Positions 24,336 through 32,974 of a stretch of 40,831 bases of DNA are shown here, in pieces. How positions within the stretch are numbered: the stretch's first letter is position 1; every line of letters begins with the position of its first letter. The DNA comes from Terriglobia bacterium. GTDB lineage: Bacteria; Acidobacteriota; Terriglobia; Bryobacterales; Bryobacteraceae. The position numbers were made by a program, and so were the translations under genes. The notes beneath the pieces are model-generated. The model had not been told where the DNA came from. It saw nothing but the letters and a program-made list of their open reading frames with translations, and made no database searches. The stretch is from assembly GCA_025358575.1 (NCBI GenBank), contig JANYJA010000173.1:1-40831 (forward strand), read 5' to 3'.

Positions 24336-25278
24336 AGGCCTCTCGGCGTTGGTGATTGGGGATATTTGCCTGGACCGCTGGTGTACTTACGACCCGGCGC
24401 TGGGTGAGGCGTCGCTTGAAACCGGCATTCCGCGAGTTGGCGTGGTCAAAACCGAAGTGACGCCCGGAGCGGGCGGAACGGTGGCGAACAATCTTGCGGC
24501 ACTCGGCGTGGGCCGCGTGGCTGTGCTGGGCGCGGTTGGAATGGACGGTTTTGGGCATGAATTGGCGGAAGCTTTAAAGGGACGCGGCATTTTATCGGAC
24601 TTCCTGATCCGTTCTTCGTCAATGCAGACATTTACGTACACCAAGCTGATCAATGTAACGACCGGCAAGGAAGACCTTCCGCGCATCGATTTCATTTCCA
24701 CCGTGGAGATCGAGAAAGAGACGGAGCGAAAGCTTCTGGACGCAATTTTGCCAGCGGTAGATGCGTTTGACATGATTGCGATCGCCGATCAGGCGGAGAC
24801 CGCGCGGGGCGGAGTGGTTACGGAAGCGGTGCGGAATCTGCTGGCGGACCTCGCACCGGCGTATCCCGATAAAGTTTTCCTGGCGGACTCGCGAGCGCGG
24901 CTCACGCAGTTTCGGAACGTGGCTGTGAAGCCGAACGAGCACGAGACGGCGGGCGCGTGCAATGAGCTGTTCGGTTGCGCGGATCTTGCGGCGTTGCGAA
25001 GGGCACTGCGGGCGCCGTGGATGATGGTGACGCACGGCGCGCGCGGCGCCGTCGTGGTCAGCGATAACGGTGAGCAATGGGTGCCGACTCGTCCGGTTGA
25101 ACATCCCGTAGATATTTGCGGGGCGGGGGATAGTTTTTGCGCGGGTGCGCTGGTGGCCTACGCATTGACGCGTTCGCCGGTGCGCGCCGCGGAATTCGGA
25201 AATCGCGTGGCTTCCATCACCATCATGAAACGGGGAACCGGCACCGCGAATGCCGCTGAAGTGTTGGGTATCCCATGA
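24304..25278 (+). CDS. PfkB-family sugar kinase, HldE-kinase-domain-like
   Basis: The 324-residue ribokinase-fold protein resembles the kinase half of HldE/RfaE: an early VIGDICLDRW, a PGAGGTVANNLAALG glycine loop (~60) and the PfkB signature DICGAGDSFCAGA with the catalytic aspartate (~275). It also has MMVTHGARGAVV before it. HldE kinase phosphorylates D-glycero-D-manno-heptose 7-phosphate at C1; here the cytidylyltransferase-like C-terminal domain of HldE is absent. I place the start at the GTG at 24304 because the recognisable domain begins there. The stop overlaps the ROK start (ATGA). Actual substrate unknown. Confidence 0.87.
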   Translation: MTDAEILDRAKGLSALVIGDICLDRWCTYDPALGEASLETGIPRVGVVKTEVTPGAGGTVANNLAALGVGRVAVLGAVGMDGFGHELAEALKGRGILSDFLIRSSSMQTFTYTKLINVTTGKEDLPRIDFISTVEIEKETERKLLDAILPAVDAFDMIAIADQAETARGGVVTEAVRNLLADLAPAYPDKVFLADSRARLTQFRNVAVKPNEHETAGACNELFGCADLAALRRALRAPWMMVTHGARGAVVVSDNGEQWVPTRPVEHPVDICGAGDSFCAGALVAYALTRSPVRAAEFGNRVASITIMKRGTGTANAAEVLGIP

Positions 25279-26123
25279 ACACGCTTGCGGTTGACATTGG
25301 CGGGACCAAATTTGCGATGGCGGTGTTCGAGGGCGCGGTGATGGTGCGGCGTGAATCGATGAAAACAGATGCAGCGGGCGGGCGCGACTGGATGCTTGGC
25401 CAATTGGAAGCGATCATCGCCGCATGGCATCGCGAGTTTCGATTCGACCGGTGCGGGATCGGATTTGGCGGTCCCGTCGACTTCCGAGAACAGCGCATTG
25501 CGCTTTCTACTCACGTGAGCGGCTGGCGCGATTTCCGGCTGACGGAACACATTCGGAGAGTGATCGACGCTCCAGTTGTCATGGACAATGACGCCAATGT
25601 CGGGGCCTTGGGGGAAGCACGGTTTGGCGCGGGCCGGAATTGCTCGCCGCTCTTTTACATGACTCTGTCGACCGGTGTCGGGGGCGGGATACTGATTGAC
25701 GGCGCGGTGCAGCGCGGCGCGAATTCCTGGGCGGGTGAAATTGGTCATATGAACGTGCTGCCGGAAGGGCCGGAGTGCCTTTGCGGCTCGTTTGGATGCC
25801 TGGAACGCATGTGCTGCGGGCTGTGGCTGCAGCGCGATTACGGGAAGAGCGGCGAAGAGTTGATGCAAGATCCCGATTTCGTGAGTGGTTACGTGGTGAA
25901 TCTCGCGCGCGGACTCAAGGCCTGTATCATGTTGTTGAACCCGTCTCGAATTGTGATCGGCGGGGGAATTAGCAAGGCTGGTCCAAATCTTTTCGGCCCG
26001 CTGCGAATAGAGCTGCGAAGGCAGATCACGTCGTGGTCGGGCGCGCGAATCGACGTGGTGCCCGCGGAGCTGGGAGACGATAGCGTGTTGTGGGGGGGCT
26101 TGGCCCTGGCGGAATCATTATGA
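25275..26123 (+). CDS. ROK-family sugar kinase
   Basis: The 282-residue protein has the ROK layout: ATP-binding LAVDIGGTKFAMAV at the N-terminus, catalytic aspartate in VVMDNDANVGALGEARFGAG, STGVGGGILIDG, and the zinc motif GHMNVLPEGPECLCGSFGCL with its His and three Cys. A DNA-binding helix-turn-helix is lacking, so it is a kinase-type and not a repressor-type ROK. Likely substrates are glucose, N-acetylhexosamines or fructose. It overlaps both neighbours by 4 nt, indicating tight co-translation. In a cluster with PfkB and SIS enzymes a second sugar kinase is odd and suggests either two phosphorylation steps or salvage of the free sugar. Confidence 0.92.
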   Translation: MNTLAVDIGGTKFAMAVFEGAVMVRRESMKTDAAGGRDWMLGQLEAIIAAWHREFRFDRCGIGFGGPVDFREQRIALSTHVSGWRDFRLTEHIRRVIDAPVVMDNDANVGALGEARFGAGRNCSPLFYMTLSTGVGGGILIDGAVQRGANSWAGEIGHMNVLPEGPECLCGSFGCLERMCCGLWLQRDYGKSGEELMQDPDFVSGYVVNLARGLKACIMLLNPSRIVIGGGISKAGPNLFGPLRIELRRQITSWSGARIDVVPAELGDDSVLWGGLALAESL

Positions 26124-26707
26124 CTTTTGCGGATGCATATCGAAGCGAGCTTCGCGGGGTGGTCGATTCCATCGACACGGGGCTGGTGCAGCAGGCGATC
26201 GGACTCTTCGAAGAGGCGCGCCGCGACGGTAACCATATCTTCGTGTGCGGGAATGGCGGGAGTGCTTCGACGGCGTCGCACTTTGCGTGCGATATGGTCA
26301 AGGGCGCGAGCTACCAGCGCGACCGTCGTTTCCGAATCATGGCGCTTACGGATCAGCTACCAACTCTGACGGCCTATGCCAACGATGTGAGTTACGACTG
26401 CGTGTTTGTGGAGCAACTGCGCAATTTCGCGCAGCCGGGCGACCTTTTCATGGGGATTAGCGGGTCGGGAAATTCCCCGAACGTGCTGCGCGCGATCGAG
26501 TACGCCAATGAAATTCGATGCAAGACCATCGCGTTGACGGGCCGCGACGGGGGCAAGCTTGCGCCCCTGGCGCAGCTCAATATTCACGTGGCGGCGCCGC
26601 ACATGGGACGGATTGAAGACGGTCATATGATTGTGTGTCATATGATTGCGTATTACTTCATGGAGCAGCCAGAGGGCGCGCCTCAGTCTCCTAGACAAAT
26701 AACGTAG
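26120..26707 (+). CDS. SIS-domain isomerase, GmhA-like
   Basis: The 195-residue protein is a single SIS domain close to phosphoheptose isomerase GmhA: CGNGGSASTASHFACDMVKG (~48-67), a SYDCVFVEQLRNFAQPGD block (~92), ISGSGNSPNVLRAIEYA (~115), and the C-terminal IEDGHMIVCHMI helix that in GmhA carries zinc-binding and catalytic residues. GmhA converts sedoheptulose 7-phosphate to D-glycero-D-manno-heptose 7-phosphate. The ATG at 26120 overlaps the ROK stop (ATGA). It is the last gene of the operon and overlaps the convergent glgC by 17 bp. Substrate is inferred. Confidence 0.9.
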   Translation: MTFADAYRSELRGVVDSIDTGLVQQAIGLFEEARRDGNHIFVCGNGGSASTASHFACDMVKGASYQRDRRFRIMALTDQLPTLTAYANDVSYDCVFVEQLRNFAQPGDLFMGISGSGNSPNVLRAIEYANEIRCKTIALTGRDGGKLAPLAQLNIHVAAPHMGRIEDGHMIVCHMIAYYFMEQPEGAPQSPRQIT

Positions 26708-27944
26708 CGACCTCTACCGAGGAGCGGTTACCCTCCACGACAACAATCCCGCTCTCCGTGACGTGATGGAACTTTTTGTCATGCTCCAAGTCGTAACCAA
26801 TCTGGCTGTCTTCAGGAATGCGGACGTTCTTATCGAGGATGGCGCGGCGAACCTTGGCACGGCGGCCGATATCGCAGTTGTCCAAAATGATTGAGTCTTC
26901 CACATGTGCTCCGCTGTGGACTTTCACGCCGCGCGCGAGAACTGAATTCTTCACGGTGCCGCCGGATAAAATGCAGCCACCCGAGACGATGGAATCGGTC
27001 GCGTGTCCGCGGCGGGTCTCTTCATCGAAGATGAATTTAGCGGGCGGGTCGGGGAATCCGGTGGTGCGTAGCGGCCACTGACGGTTATACAGATTCAGCG
27101 ACGGATGAACGGCGCGGAGATCCATATTGGCATCATAGTACGCGTCGATGGTTCCGACATCGCGCCAATACGATGGCTGCTCGGGCGGTTCTCCGGCGAT
27201 TTTGTTGGTTTGGAAATCGTAGGCGTAGACTTCGGACCGCTGCACCAGAGCCGGAAGAATATCGCGACCGAAATCGTGCGTGCTCTCCGGGTTCGCCGCG
27301 TCGTCGTGCAGTTCGCGCAGCAGGGTCCGGGTCGAGAAAACGTAATTTCCCATTGATGCGTAGACCTGACGAGGGTCGCCCGGTATACAGGGGGCATCGG
27401 GATTCTTTTCGTGAAATCCGACGATGCGGCCTCCAGGCTGCGTCTCGATGACGCCAAATTCACTGGCGAGTTTGCGTTCCACCGGAATGGCGGCGACGGT
27501 GCAGGCGGCGCTCTTGTGCTCGTGAAACTCCACCATGCTGGTGATGTTCATGCGATAGATATGATCGGCACCGAAGATAGCGACGACGTGCGGATCGGCC
27601 TGTTCAATCAGATTGATGTTTTGGTAAATGGCATCGGCGGTTCCCTGGTACCAGGTTTCGGTGGGGGAGCGCATCTGCGCCGGGACCGGAATAATGAACT
27701 GATTCTTGAGCAATCCGCCGAATTGCCAGCCCTCACTGAGGTGCTGGAGAAGCGATTGGCTGCGGAACTGCGTCAGCACATAGATGGAATAAATCCCGGA
27801 ATTGATGAAATTACTGAGAACGAAATCGATGATGCGATACTTGCCTCCGAAAGGAACTGCGGGCTTAGCGCGCTCCTTGGTTAGCGGATAGAGCCGGGTA
27901 CCCTTGCCCCCGGCGAGAACAATTCCAAGCACGCGCAATCGCAT
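26691..27944 (-). CDS. glgC: Glucose-1-phosphate adenylyltransferase
   Basis: GlgC makes ADP-glucose from glucose 1-phosphate and ATP for glycogen synthesis. The 417-residue protein has the N-terminal VLAGGKGTRLYPLT pyrophosphorylase loop, KPAVPFGGKYRIIDF, WYQGTADAI, FGADHIYRMN, SEFGVIE and YWRDVGTIDAYYDANMDL. A left-handed beta-helix follows (~295-390: GGTVKNSVLARGVKVHSGAHV, a hexapeptide-repeat region). Length is normal. It is last in a leftward group with rlmN and a DCC protein. It meets the GmhA-like operon tail to tail, overlapping by 17 bp. Confidence 0.96.
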   Translation of the reverse strand: MRLRVLGIVLAGGKGTRLYPLTKERAKPAVPFGGKYRIIDFVLSNFINSGIYSIYVLTQFRSQSLLQHLSEGWQFGGLLKNQFIIPVPAQMRSPTETWYQGTADAIYQNINLIEQADPHVVAIFGADHIYRMNITSMVEFHEHKSAACTVAAIPVERKLASEFGVIETQPGGRIVGFHEKNPDAPCIPGDPRQVYASMGNYVFSTRTLLRELHDDAANPESTHDFGRDILPALVQRSEVYAYDFQTNKIAGEPPEQPSYWRDVGTIDAYYDANMDLRAVHPSLNLYNRQWPLRTTGFPDPPAKFIFDEETRRGHATDSIVSGGCILSGGTVKNSVLARGVKVHSGAHVEDSIILDNCDIGRRAKVRRAILDKNVRIPEDSQIGYDLEHDKKFHHVTESGIVVVEGNRSSVEVATLFV

Positions 27945-27962
27945 AATGGCAAGGCCATTGTG

Positions 27963-28367
27963 CTACGCCCCGAAGCGGCTACGCAACTCTGGCTTGACCA
28001 TGGGGCAGAGCCCATCGGGTTTTGCGTAGAGGCGATGACGGATGGCGGCAATGCCCGCATACACAGTGTTTCGGACCCTCGCCGGCACCAGACGGCCTGC
28101 GCTGGCAAACACTTTCCAAGAGCCGCCGAGTTGTTCGAAGATGTGGAGGACCGCGTCGGAGCGGGTGAGCACTACGCCATCATTGCGGCGGACGACCACG
28201 CTTGGAGGAAGTGTGGCGCGGACCTCAGCGGGGACCATCTGGTGGAAGGTTTCGCCAACACGTGGGGCGAAATGAAAGCGCGCGTTGCGATCCACGGCAA
28301 GGACGAACTTGACCCAGCGGTGGCAGAATCCGCAGTCGCCATCGTAGAAGATCCATTCGGGCGGCAC
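27963..28367 (-). CDS. DCC-family thiol-disulfide oxidoreductase-like protein
   Basis: The 134-residue protein belongs to the DUF393/DCC family: IFYDGDCGFCHRWVKFVL near the N-terminus provides the name-giving D-C-x-x-C, followed by the middle helix LTRSDAVLHIFEQLGG and the C-terminal RNTVYAGIAAIRHRLYAK. The family has a thioredoxin-like fold; redox function is assumed. I placed the start at a GTG at 28367 because this lies 2 nt after the rlmN stop and the conserved domain begins at once. A longer ATG form at 28400 would overlap rlmN. Confidence 0.88.
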   Translation of the reverse strand: MPPEWIFYDGDCGFCHRWVKFVLAVDRNARFHFAPRVGETFHQMVPAEVRATLPPSVVVRRNDGVVLTRSDAVLHIFEQLGGSWKVFASAGRLVPARVRNTVYAGIAAIRHRLYAKPDGLCPMVKPELRSRFGA

Positions 28368-28369
28368 GA

Positions 28370-29398
28370 TTATCCTTCGTTGCGTTTCAACTGGCCGCAT
28401 GCGGCGAAGATGTCGAGGCCGCGGGGCTTACGCAGGAAGCAGGGCATGGCTCGGCGAATAATTTGTTGAAATGAGCCGACGCGCCCAGGCTCAGGTTTCT
28501 CGAAGGGAATTCCAGGGCCCGGGTTTAGAGCAATCAGATTCACTTTACAGTTGAGATTGGCGAGCAATCCAACTACACGACGCGCGTCTGCGTCGGTGTC
28601 ATTGATGTCTTTCAAGAGAACGTACTCAAAGGTCAGTGCTTCCCAGGCGCGAAGCGGGTACGCGCGGCACGCATCGATCAGATCCTTCAGGTGATACTTC
28701 CGGGTGATCGGCATTAGCTGCCGGCGCGATTCTTCCGTGGACGCGTTGAGAGAGATGGCAAGTTTAGGACGCACGGCGGCTTGACCCATCTCTTCGATTT
28801 TCGGAATGATGCCGGAGGTGGATAGCGTGATGCGGCGTTCGGAGATCGCGCAGCCTTTGGGATCGGTCAAGATGCGCGTCGCTTTCAGCACGTTGGGCAA
28901 ATTCAGAAGCGGTTCGCCCATGCCCATCATGACGATATTGAAGCGTGAGCGCTCTTCGAGCAGTCCGTTATCGCGGGCGACAAAGAGCACTTGGCCGACG
29001 ATCTCGCCGGCCGTCAGGGAACGCTCGAGACCCATCAGCGCGGTCATGCAGAATTTGCAATCGACCGGGCATCCGACTTGGCTTGAGATGCAGACCGTGT
29101 CACGGCCAGCTTCAGGCATGAGCACGGTCTCGACGGTGCGAGTGTCGGCGAGGCGAAGAAGATATCTGCGCGTGCCGTCGATGGAATCGAAACGCTTGTC
29201 GAGAGTGGGGAGGCCGACCTCATGGACACTTGCGAGCGATCCTCGAAGAGCTGCGGGGAGGGTAGAAATCTGAACGAGATCGGCGACCTTCTGATGGTAG
29301 AGCGCCTCGTAAACCTGCTTGGCGCGGAACTCAGGCTGACTGGGGCCGAGGGCCTCGCGGAGATCGCTAAGTTCCATCCCTAGAAGAGGTTGCGGCAC
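28370..29398 (-). CDS. rlmN: Dual-specificity 23S rRNA A2503 / tRNA A37 C2-methyltransferase
   Basis: RlmN is a radical-SAM enzyme that methylates C2 of A2503 in 23S rRNA and of A37 in some tRNAs. The 342-residue protein has the cluster motif [10 protein letters not shown] (~113), the preceding [34 protein letters not shown] and the C-terminal [13 protein letters not shown] with the methyl-carrying cysteine. The start is GTG at 29398 (an ATG seven codons in is the alternative). It is first gene of the leftward group rlmN-DCC-glgC and divergent from the M16 protease, sharing a 73-bp promoter gap. Confidence 0.95.
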   Translation of the reverse strand: MPQPLLGMELSDLREALGPSQPEFRAKQVYEALYHQKVADLVQISTLPAALRGSLASVHEVGLPTLDKRFDSIDGTRRYLLRLADTRTVETVLMPEAGRDTVCISSQVGCPVDCKFCMTALMGLERSLTAGEIVGQVLFVARDNGLLEERSRFNIVMMGMGEPLLNLPNVLKATRILTDPKGCAISERRITLSTSGIIPKIEEMGQAAVRPKLAISLNASTEESRRQLMPITRKYHLKDLIDACRAYPLRAWEALTFEYVLLKDINDTDADARRVVGLLANLNCKVNLIALNPGPGIPFEKPEPGRVGSFQQIIRRAMPCFLRKPRGLDIFAACGQLKRNEG

Positions 29399-29471
29399 CT
29401 TGCTTCAGTGTAACATGCCGCTCTGGGTAGCCAGGGCAGTTACGATAGTGGTACAAGGGGAGTAGGTTATT

Positions 29472-30770
29472 TTGTTGGCTACCACGCAAGCGGCACCTTC
29501 CATAGTTCGCGATATCGAGATCACCACGCTCAAGAACGGGATGAGGGTTATCACCGAACCCATGTCACACGTTCGTTCAGTTTCGGTTGGCGTGTGGATC
29601 GGAACGGGGTCGCGGCGCGAGACCTCCGAGCAAAATGGAATCTCGCATTTCATTGAGCATATGCTGTTCAAGGGAACGCCTTCGCGCTCCTCAGAAGACA
29701 TCGCGCGGTCGGTCGATTCCATCGGCGGGAACCTGGATGCGTTCACGGCGAAAGAACTGGTCTGCTTCAATACTAAAGTTCTGGATGAACATCTGGCGCA
29801 AGCTTTCGAGGTGGTCGCGGACGTGATACTGAACCCGCTTTTCCGGGACGAGGATATCGCGAAAGAGAAGAGTGTCATCCTCGAAGAAATCAAGATGGAT
29901 GTGGATAATCCAGATTATCTAGTACATGAGATATTCTCGGGTAACTTCTGGAAAGATCATGCGTTAGGCAGACCGATCCTCGGCACAAACGAGACTGTGA
30001 AGCGGTTTGATCGCAACATGATTTCGAGCTACTACACCGAAGTTTACACGCCTAGTAATCTCTTGATCACAGCGGCGGGGAATCTTTCGCATAAACGTCT
30101 AGTGGATTTAGCACGACAGTATTTTGAAGGTCTTTCCACGCGTAGCGAGGTGCCGCCGCAAACCGTGCCATCGACGCATGCGCGGATATCGCTGCGCAAC
30201 AAGAAGGAGTTGGAACAGGTGCACCTTTGCCTGGGCGTGCCTTGTTATCCCGTTTCGCATCAACAGCGTTTCGCTTCGTACGTTCTGAACACCATGCTTG
30301 GCGGCGGAATGAGCTCCCGCCTTTTCCAGAACATCCGCGAGCGGCAGGGGTTGGCTTATGCGGTGTTCTCGGATTTGAATCCGTATCGGGATACGGGTTG
30401 CATGTCCATTTACGCGGGAACTTCGATTGAGTCGGCGCGTAAGGTGGTGGACTCCATTCTGCGCGAGTTTACCCTCCTCAAACAGGATCGGATCGCGGCT
30501 GAGGAGTTGCGCCGCGCGAAAGATCATTTGAAAGGCTCGCTGATGCTGAGCCTGGAATCGACATCGAGCCGGATGTCGAATCTTGCGCGGCAGGAAATGT
30601 ATTTCCAGCAGTTCTATACTCTGGACGAACTGGGCGAAAAGATCGAGGCTGTGACGGCGGACGAAGTGCAGGCCATTGCCAGGACGTTCTTCGATCAAAA
30701 GCAAATTGCGCTGACAGTGCTGGGGAATCTGGAGGGATTCAAGATTACGCGCGACGATTTGCGCTGCTAA
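29472..30770 (+). CDS. M16-family zinc protease (processing-peptidase-like)
   Basis: The 432-residue protein has the inverted zinc motif HFIEHMLFKG (HxxEH, ~57) with the distal glutamate in VILEEIKMDVDNP (~135), GNLDAFTAKELVCF, and the C-terminal half motif MSSRLFQNIRERQGLAYAV (~282). This is the layout of bacterial processing-peptidase-like M16B enzymes. No signal peptide is seen, so a cytoplasmic location is likely. The start is TTG at 29472 with GGGGAG about 10 nt upstream; a second TTG follows directly. Confidence 0.93.
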   Translation: MLATTQAAPSIVRDIEITTLKNGMRVITEPMSHVRSVSVGVWIGTGSRRETSEQNGISHFIEHMLFKGTPSRSSEDIARSVDSIGGNLDAFTAKELVCFNTKVLDEHLAQAFEVVADVILNPLFRDEDIAKEKSVILEEIKMDVDNPDYLVHEIFSGNFWKDHALGRPILGTNETVKRFDRNMISSYYTEVYTPSNLLITAAGNLSHKRLVDLARQYFEGLSTRSEVPPQTVPSTHARISLRNKKELEQVHLCLGVPCYPVSHQQRFASYVLNTMLGGGMSSRLFQNIRERQGLAYAVFSDLNPYRDTGCMSIYAGTSIESARKVVDSILREFTLLKQDRIAAEELRRAKDHLKGSLMLSLESTSSRMSNLARQEMYFQQFYTLDELGEKIEAVTADEVQAIARTFFDQKQIALTVLGNLEGFKITRDDLRC

Positions 30771-30827
30771 TTCCTTAAGGCGTACCCTTTGTGCCGAAAT
30801 CAACCTGTGTACACTCAAAGACAACAC

Positions 30828-31604
30828 ATGCTGAGAGCGGCACTTTTACTCCTTATGTCCATGACGGCCGCGCGCGCCGTCGATTGGAAGGCGCTCAAGC
30901 CGCAGGGGTACGTCAGCGATTTCGCCAATGTTGTGGATGCTGGAAGCAAAGCGGATTTAGAAAAGTATTGCGATAGCGTCAAGCAGTCAACCGGGGCGGA
31001 GCTGGCGCTGGTGACAGTATCGTCTCTGGAAGGCGAGCCGATTGAGGATGTCGCAAACGACCTTTTTCGCAGCTTCGGGGTCGGGCAAAAAGGCAAAGAC
31101 GAAGGGGTGCTGCTGCTGCTGGTGATCAATGATCGCCGCAGCCGTTTGGAGGTTGGACACGGTCTTGAGGCGGTGCTTCCGGATGGCTTCGATGGCACCG
31201 TCCTGGTTGGAATGCGGCCCTCCCTGAAACAAGGAATGTACGGCGAAGCGCTCTCGGCGGCGGCTCAAACTATCGGGGCGGCGATCGCGCAAGCTAAGGG
31301 TGTTACGATCACTGCCGCGCCCCCAGTCCGGCGAGTTCCGGCTGAACGCGGCACCGGGATACCGTTTCCGCTGATTATTGGCGGCCTGGTTCTATTTTTT
31401 CTGCTTATGCGCGCGGGGCGGGGCGGCGGTGGTGGCGGGGGGCTCTTAACCGGCATGCTGCTAGGCAATCTAATGGGCGGCGGCTTCGGAGGGCGGGGCG
31501 GCGGAGGCTTCGGCGGCTTCGATTCTGGTGGCGGGGGCGGCGGCGGATTTGGCGGTTTCGGCGGCGGCGATTCTGGCGGCGGCGGTGCATCGAGCAGTTG
31601 GTGA
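30828..31604 (+). CDS. TPM-domain membrane protein with Gly-rich tail
   Basis: The 258-residue protein starts with a signal peptide (cut after residue ~17, ARA), then a TPM domain (~25-150: GYVSDFANVVDA, TGAELALVTVSSLEGE, NDLFRSFGVGQKGKDEGVLLLL). A single transmembrane helix (~182-200) and a long Gly-rich, Ser-ending tail (~205-258) follow. TPM proteins of the YgcG type sit in the envelope; plant relatives take part in photosystem II repair. The family often occurs with LemA, as here two genes downstream. The start at ATG 30828 is preferred to an upstream frame. Confidence 0.9.
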   Translation: MLRAALLLLMSMTAARAVDWKALKPQGYVSDFANVVDAGSKADLEKYCDSVKQSTGAELALVTVSSLEGEPIEDVANDLFRSFGVGQKGKDEGVLLLLVINDRRSRLEVGHGLEAVLPDGFDGTVLVGMRPSLKQGMYGEALSAAAQTIGAAIAQAKGVTITAAPPVRRVPAERGTGIPFPLIIGGLVLFFLLMRAGRGGGGGGGLLTGMLLGNLMGGGFGGRGGGGFGGFDSGGGGGGGFGGFGGGDSGGGGASSSW

Positions 31605-31638
31605 CGCTCCGAGTTGCTAGAATCTTGAAGGCGCCATC

Positions 31639-32376
31639 TTGAAAGCAAGCGTATTGAAACCGAATATGGAATCCGAGCTGAACGAACTGGTCACGCGCTT
31701 GAAGAAGGCGCATGGCGATTCGCTCGTCTCTGTCATTCTTTATGGATCGGCGGTGACCGGCGATCACCAAAAAGAATTCTCGGATCTAAATATTCTTTCC
31801 GTGCTCAACGAAGTGACCCCGCGCGAATTAGCGGATGCGCAGCCCGTCTTCACGTGGTGGAACGAACAGGGGAATCCGGCGCCGTTGCTTCTTAGCGAGC
31901 ATGAACTTGCCACGTCCACGGATTGCTTCGCGATTGAATTCCACGACATCCAGCACCGGCATGAATTGCTCTTTGGAAAAGACGTGATCACGCCGCTGGT
32001 GATCGACGATTCGTTTTACCGTGCCCAAGTGGAACACGAACTTCGCGCCAAACTGTTGCGGCTGCGTACCAAGGCGGCCGCGGTGCTCTCGGAAAAAGAC
32101 GCGCTGCGAAGGCTTCTGGTGGATTCGGTCTCGACGTTCTGCATTCTTTTCCGGCACGCGCTGCTGTTGCACGGCGTGAATGTTGAACCGAAAAACCGCG
32201 GTGCCATCGAGAGTGCTCGTATTAAGTTTGAAATTGATGCGCTGCCCTTCACCCAGCTTCTAGATGTGCGCGAACAAATCGCGAAACCGAAAGACATCGA
32301 TCCCGAGCCACTGTTAGGATCATATCTGCGGGAAATCTCAAGGGTCGTCGACCACGTCGATCGCCTCGCTAAATAG
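31639..32376 (+). CDS. Nucleotidyltransferase-fold protein with altered second metal residue
   Basis: The 245-residue protein has the pol-beta/MNT nucleotidyltransferase motif VILYGSAVTGDHQKEFSDLN near residue 35. Active members have G-S...D-x-D; here the second position is Asn (SDLNIL), a change that weakens metal binding. The rest (~90-240) is helical, with segments like LLRLRTKAAAVLSEKDALRR. It is sandwiched between the TPM and lemA genes on the same strand (34 and 8 nt gaps). The TTG start is uncertain; an ATG at codon 10 is the alternative. It could be an inactive or RNA-end-modifying enzyme; no function can be assigned. Confidence 0.8.
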   Translation: MKASVLKPNMESELNELVTRLKKAHGDSLVSVILYGSAVTGDHQKEFSDLNILSVLNEVTPRELADAQPVFTWWNEQGNPAPLLLSEHELATSTDCFAIEFHDIQHRHELLFGKDVITPLVIDDSFYRAQVEHELRAKLLRLRTKAAAVLSEKDALRRLLVDSVSTFCILFRHALLLHGVNVEPKNRGAIESARIKFEIDALPFTQLLDVREQIAKPKDIDPEPLLGSYLREISRVVDHVDRLAK

Positions 32377-32384
32377 GAGTTCCA

Positions 32385-32951
32385 TTGAAGCCTCTAATTA
32401 TCGTTTTAGTCATTCTGGTGCTATTCGGGTTCATCTTCGGCAGCAAGTTCGTTAGCATTCGCAACGATCTCACGACAAAGAAGGAAGCAATCGATGCAGC
32501 CTGGTCGCAAATTGATGCGGACCTTCAGCGGCGCGCGGATCTGATTCCGAATTTGGTCGAGACGGTGAAAGGCTTTGCCAAGGAAGAGACGGGAGTGATT
32601 ACGGCCATCTCCAATGCCCGCGCTGGTTTGCTTAACGCGCGCAACCCGCAGGAAAAAATCGAAGCTAACAACCAGTTGAACGGGGCGTTGGGCCGGCTTC
32701 TGGTGGTGGTGGAGAACTATCCGAATCTCAAGGCGAACGAAAATTTCATGAGCCTGCAGTTCCAGCTTGAGGGCACGGAAAATCGCATTCTGCAGTCACG
32801 CCGCCGATACAATGAAGCCGTGCAGAACTACAATACGACGCTGCAACTATTTCCCAACAACATTGTTGCCGGCATGTCGGGATTCACGCGCAACGACGCC
32901 TACTTCAAGACCGACGTGGGCGCGCGGTCGGTCCCGAAAGTAGCTTTCTAA
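32385..32951 (+). CDS. lemA: LemA family membrane protein
   Basis: The 188-residue protein has an N-terminal membrane helix (PLIIVLVILVLFGFIFGSKF) followed by the long LemA four-helix domain: WSQIDADLQRRADLIPNLVE, ITAISNARAGLL and FQLEGTENRILQSRRRYNEA, ending with FPNNIVAGMSGF. LemA proteins are exported or anchored with the domain outside the cytoplasm and are of unknown function. A TTG start follows AGGAGTTCCA. It is 8 nt after the nucleotidyltransferase-like gene, forming a TPM-NT-LemA group. Confidence 0.95.
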   Translation: MKPLIIVLVILVLFGFIFGSKFVSIRNDLTTKKEAIDAAWSQIDADLQRRADLIPNLVETVKGFAKEETGVITAISNARAGLLNARNPQEKIEANNQLNGALGRLLVVVENYPNLKANENFMSLQFQLEGTENRILQSRRRYNEAVQNYNTTLQLFPNNIVAGMSGFTRNDAYFKTDVGARSVPKVAF

Positions 32952-32974
32952 ACGCCGTCTCGAAATTTTTCTAA

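Noticed and set aside
31265-31648. Proline-rich open frame antisense to the TPM gene
   Set aside because: A mirror of the Gly-rich tail coded on the + strand; GGC/GGT repeats read as Pro on the other strand.
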